Source of the DNA: an uncultured Bacilli bacterium
GTDB taxonomy: Bacteria > Bacillota_I > Bacilli_A > RF39 > UBA660
DNA length: 16,348 bases
Reading direction: 5' to 3'
Assembly: GCA_934086255.1 (NCBI GenBank)
Contig: CAKOIB010000016.1
Span: 1-16,348, forward strand
Made by a program: the position numbers and the translations under genes. The notes under the pieces were generated by a model that was not told where the DNA came from, did not search any database, and saw only the letters and a program-made list of their open reading frames with translations. Positions 13,537 to 16,348 of the stretch are shown here, in pieces (position 1 is the first letter of the stretch; each line of letters starts with the position of its first letter).

Positions 13537-13797
13537 TTATAGTATAACGCTTTCTTCCACTATTTCAGCTAAATAAAATCTTTTTGTTTTAGATAAAGGT
13601 CTAGTTTCAACTATTCTTACTTTATCTCCCATTTTAGCCTTATTAGTTTCATCATGAGCGCTATATTTTTTACTATATTTAACTCTCTTACCGTATTTAG
13701 GATGTTTCTTATATGTTTCAACTAATACAGTAATAGTCTTATCATTTTTGTCACTTACAACTGTTCCAATAAATTCTTTCTTAACTGTTTCTTTCAT
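13537..13797 (-). CDS. rpsQ: 30S ribosomal protein S17
   Basis: 86 aa OB-fold protein. KEFIGTVVSDKNDKTITV, KHPKYGKRVKYSKKY and GDKVRIVETRPLSKTKRF match S17, which binds the 5' domain of 16S rRNA early in assembly. It follows rpmC by 10 nt. Confidence 0.98.
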   Translation of the reverse strand: MKETVKKEFIGTVVSDKNDKTITVLVETYKKHPKYGKRVKYSKKYSAHDETNKAKMGDKVRIVETRPLSKTKRFYLAEIVEESVIL

Positions 13798-13807
13798 AGT
13801 TACCTCC

Positions 13808-14002
13808 CTATTTATTTAACTCACGTTCACGAATTATAGTTTTCATCTTCGCAACTTGTTTTCTTAATTCTCTAAGTCTTGATGGTTTTTCAAGATTTCC
13901 AGTAGCTTGTTGGAAACGCAAATTAAATAATTCTTCTTTAGCTTCTTTTATCTTAACTTCAAGTTCAGGAGAAGTTAACTTTCTTAAATCTTCTAATTTC
14001 AT
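13808..14002 (-). CDS. rpmC: 50S ribosomal protein L29
   Basis: 64 aa, two-helix protein. KEELFNLRFQQATGNLEKPS is the L29 signature. It stands beside the exit tunnel and helps dock SRP and trigger factor. The ATG overlaps the rplP stop by four bases (ATGA), which implies coupled translation. Confidence 0.98.
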   Translation of the reverse strand: MKLEDLRKLTSPELEVKIKEAKEELFNLRFQQATGNLEKPSRLRELRKQVAKMKTIIRERELNK

Positions 14003-14427
14003 GCGTTTTCACCACCCATATCTTCTTTTTTAATAAATTTAGTTTTAATTGGTAATTTATGTGATGCAAGTCTTAAAGCTTCCCTTGCAACTTCTTCTGA
14101 AACACCAGCGATTTCAAACATTATTTTTCCTTCTTTAACAACTGCTATCCATTTATCAACAGCACCTTTACCAGAACCCATACGAACTTCTAGTGGTTTA
14201 GCAGTCTTTGGCATATGTGGGAAAATATTAATCCATACTTTTCCACCACGTTTCATATAACGAGTCATAGCTATACGAGCAGCTTCAATTTGATTATTAG
14301 TAATCCATCCACCTTCTTTAGCAACTAATCCATATTCACCAAATGAAAGTGTTTTATTTCCTTTAGCTTTTCCTTCATATTTTAATCTATGTACTCTTCT
14401 AAACTTTGTTCTAGATGGTATTAACAT
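13999..14427 (-). CDS. rplP: 50S ribosomal protein L16
   Basis: 142 aa. MLIPSRTKFRRVHRLKYEG, FGEYGLVAKEGGWITNNQIE and RMGSGKGAVDKWIAVVKEG are L16 motifs. It binds near the peptidyl transferase centre and the A-site tRNA. The start lies 2 nt after the rpsC stop; the end overlaps rpmC. Confidence 0.98.
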   Translation of the reverse strand: MLIPSRTKFRRVHRLKYEGKAKGNKTLSFGEYGLVAKEGGWITNNQIEAARIAMTRYMKRGGKVWINIFPHMPKTAKPLEVRMGSGKGAVDKWIAVVKEGKIMFEIAGVSEEVAREALRLASHKLPIKTKFIKKEDMGGENA

Positions 14428-14429
14428 AA

Positions 14430-15089
14430 TTAATTACCTCCTTCTTTTTTAGAAGGTTTTGAAGGTAATATTTCACCCTTATAAATCCATACTTTAACTC
14501 CTAATTTACCATAAGTAGTTAATGCTTCAGCAAATCCGTAATCTATATCAGCACGAATAGTATGTAAAGGTACATTTCCTTCTGAATATCCTTCGCTTCT
14601 AGCCATTTCAACACCATTAAGTCTTCCTGAAACTAAAGTTTTAATTCCTTTAGCACCAGACTTCATAGCAGCACGAATAGCTTTCTTTTGAGCAGCTCTA
14701 AATGGTGCTCTTTGTTCTATTTGTTTTGCAATTGATTGAGCAACTAAACTAGCATCTAAATCAATATTCTTAACTTCCATAATAGAAATTTGAACATTTT
14801 CATCTACTAATTTAGAAACTTCAGTTTTTAATTTATTAACACCTTCACCACCACGTCCAATTATGATACCTGGTTTAGAAGTATGAATAATAACTTCACA
14901 TCTCTTAGGATTTCTTTCAATTTCTATTTTAGATATTCCAGCATCTTTTAATTTCTTTTCTAAATATTCTCTAATTTTAATATCATTAACGATATATTTA
15001 GCAACATCGCATTTAGGAGCCATCCATTTAGATTCCCAATCTTTATTAACTCCAATTCTAAGTCCTGTTGGATTTACTTTTTGTCCCAT
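14430..15089 (-). CDS. rpsC: 30S ribosomal protein S3
   Basis: 219 aa. MGQKVNPTGLRIG at the start, the KH motif GRGG (78-81) in the N-terminal half, and the C-terminal domain with LVSGRLNGVEMARSEGYSEG. S3 lines the mRNA entry channel. It lies 15 nt after rplV and 2 nt before rplP. Confidence 0.98.
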   Translation of the reverse strand: MGQKVNPTGLRIGVNKDWESKWMAPKCDVAKYIVNDIKIREYLEKKLKDAGISKIEIERNPKRCEVIIHTSKPGIIIGRGGEGVNKLKTEVSKLVDENVQISIMEVKNIDLDASLVAQSIAKQIEQRAPFRAAQKKAIRAAMKSGAKGIKTLVSGRLNGVEMARSEGYSEGNVPLHTIRADIDYGFAEALTTYGKLGVKVWIYKGEILPSKPSKKEGGN

Positions 15090-15104
15090 AAATAACCTCC
15101 CAAA

Positions 15105-15437
15105 TTATCTTTCTGATACCACAACGGTTACATGTGATCTTCTATGATAGAACTTATCTATCTTACCACGAGAACCTGGTACCCTTCTTTTTAATGTTGA
15201 TGCCATATCTACTCTGATATCTTTAATATAAAGATTATCAGCATTTAAATTATTATTATTTACTGCATTAGCGACAGCAGAATTAACTACTTTTAAAACA
15301 ACTTTTGCAGATTTACTATTATAATTAGTTAAAATATTAATTGCTTCATTAACGTTCTTACCACGCACTAAATCAACCATAAGACGAAGTCTAATTGGAC
15401 TAATTCTAACTTCTTTAGCAATAGCTTTTACATCCAT
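15105..15437 (-). CDS. rplV: 50S ribosomal protein L22
   Basis: 110 aa. RISPIRLRLMVDLVRGKNV and the beta-hairpin tip region MASTLKRRVPGSRGKIDKF, which reaches into the exit tunnel near the macrolide site, identify L22. It lies 18 nt after rpsS. Confidence 0.98.
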   Translation of the reverse strand: MDVKAIAKEVRISPIRLRLMVDLVRGKNVNEAINILTNYNSKSAKVVLKVVNSAVANAVNNNNLNADNLYIKDIRVDMASTLKRRVPGSRGKIDKFYHRRSHVTVVVSER

Positions 15438-15455
15438 TTTCTATTCCTCCTCATC

Positions 15456-15731
15456 CTATTTCTTTTTCTTCTTGTCATCGCCGTGTCCACCAAACTTACG
15501 AGTTAATGCAAACTCACCAAGTTTGTGTCCAACCATATCTTCAGTTACATATACAGGAATAAATTCTTTTCCATTATGAACTGCAAATGTGTGTCCTATA
15601 AATTCAGGAAAAATTGTTGAACGGCGTGACCAAGTTTTAATAACTTCTTTTTTTCCAGTTTCATTTAGATTTTGTACCTTTTTAAGTAATCTTTCGAATA
15701 CATAAGGTCCCTTTTTAATACTTCTAGCCAT
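15456..15731 (-). CDS. rpsS: 30S ribosomal protein S19
   Basis: 91 aa. MARSIKKGPYVFERLLKKV, then TWSRRSTIFPEFIGHTFAVH and VGHKLGEFALTRKFGGH are S19 hallmarks. It forms a head complex with S13. The C-terminus is a short lysine run. It follows rplB by 15 nt. Confidence 0.98.
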   Translation of the reverse strand: MARSIKKGPYVFERLLKKVQNLNETGKKEVIKTWSRRSTIFPEFIGHTFAVHNGKEFIPVYVTEDMVGHKLGEFALTRKFGGHGDDKKKKK

Positions 15732-15746
15732 ATTATCAATCCTTTC

Positions 15747-16348
15747 CTATTTACTATTTCTACGACGTACGATAAGTTTATCTGACGCTTTTTTCTTTCT
15801 TGTTTTATATCCAAGTGCAGGTTTACCCCATGGAGTCATTGGACCACTTCTACCGATTGGTGCTCTACCTTCACCACCACCATGTGGATGGTCATTAGGG
15901 TTCATAACAGAACCACGAACAGTAGGTCTTACTCCCATGTGTCTCTTACGTCCAGCTTTTCCTATTTTAACTAATGAATAATCTTCATTTCCAACTTCAC
16001 CAATTGTAGCAAAGCAAGTTCCTAAGATTTTTCTTACTTCACCAGATGAAAGTCTTACTAAAACATATTTTCCTTCTTTACCAAGAATTTGAGCAGAACA
16101 ACCAGCACTTCTTGCAAGTTCTCCACCTTTTCCAGGTTGAAGTTCTATATTGTGAACAACTGTACCTTCTGGAATATTCATAAGTGGTAAAGCATTACCA
16201 ACTCTAATATCCACATTTTCTCCTGAAACAATTTTTGTTCCAACTTTTAATCCACGTGGTGCAATAATATATCTTTTTTCACCATCAATATAGTTAATTA
16301 AAGCAATATTTGCACTTCTGTTAGGATCATATTCAATAGTAGCAACTG
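15747..16348 (-). CDS. rplB: 50S ribosomal protein L2, N-terminus cut by window edge
   Basis: The frame is open from 15747 to the right edge, about 199 aa plus stop; L2 is normally about 276 aa, so roughly the first 75 residues lie outside. A GTG at 16214 (codon for V in ENVDIRVGN) is internal, not a start, because the frame continues upstream with EYDPNRSANIALINY, a classical L2 segment. The peptidyl-transferase-facing region MNPNDHPHGGGEGRAPIG and the basic C-terminus are present. It is the first gene of the visible part of the operon. Confidence 0.97.
   Translation of the reverse strand, partial: VATIEYDPNRSANIALINYIDGEKRYIIAPRGLKVGTKIVSGENVDIRVGNALPLMNIPEGTVVHNIELQPGKGGELARSAGCSAQILGKEGKYVLVRLSSGEVRKILGTCFATIGEVGNEDYSLVKIGKAGRKRHMGVRPTVRGSVMNPNDHPHGGGEGRAPIGRSGPMTPWGKPALGYKTRKKKASDKLIVRRRNSK

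Noticed and set aside
15747..16214. rplB as a complete short gene starting at the GTG at 16214
   Set aside because: The frame stays open upstream and encodes typical L2 sequence to the window edge, so the gene is cut, not short.
1..16348. tRNA, rRNA, riboswitch, transposase or integrase genes
   Set aside because: No cloverleaf, rRNA-like segment, conserved riboswitch core, or mobile-element protein was recognised on either strand.

Overview
This AT-rich window comes from a low-GC Firmicute, most likely an uncultured gut-type member of the Bacilli close to the Mollicutes and RF39 lineages. That is an inference from four things: the S10-spc-alpha gene order, zinc-binding S14 and L36, a SipW-type secreted protein, and the absence of L30 (rpmD). 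TGA is used as a stop and tryptophan is TGG, so the mycoplasma code does not apply. Every supported gene lies on the minus strand, so transcription runs from the right edge to the left.

Positions 4646-16348 hold the ribosomal protein super-operon, entered inside rplB: rplB', rpsS, rplV, rpsC, rplP, rpmC, rpsQ, rplN, rplX, rplE, rpsN, rpsH, rplF, rplR, rpsE, rplO, secY, adk, map, infA, rpmJ, rpsM, rpsK, rpoA, rplQ. Gaps are 1-22 bases, with overlaps at rplP/rpmC, rpsE/rplO, secY/adk and map/infA. No internal terminator is visible. The block makes ribosome parts, the SecY channel, adenylate kinase, Met aminopeptidase, IF-1 and the RNA polymerase alpha subunit. It ends at a hairpin terminator that overlaps the rplQ stop codon.

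Downstream of that terminator the region is accessory. Positions 2501-4640 hold a two-gene cassette: an AAA15/21-type ATPase followed by an RloB-family protein, resembling the lactococcal AbiL abortive-infection pair. It has its own promoter and terminator. A 34-bp direct repeat (33/34 identical) lies at both edges of the cassette, each copy just after a terminator hairpin.

Positions 941-2219 hold a second two-gene operon: a small protein with a papain/transglutaminase-like Cys-His-Asp pattern, overlapping a radical SAM/SPASM protein. It too is bracketed by a direct repeat of 67 bp (61/67 identical, 37 bp perfect) that carries an extended -10 promoter. Between the two cassettes lies what looks like the 3' end of a lost gene with its terminator.

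The left end holds helically phased A-tracts, a clear sigma-A promoter, and a SipW-type (TasA/camelysin-like) secreted protein cut by the window edge. Overall, a conserved housekeeping operon is followed by at least two cassettes, each bracketed by its own non-coding direct repeat. This suggests modular insertion next to the ribosomal operon terminator.
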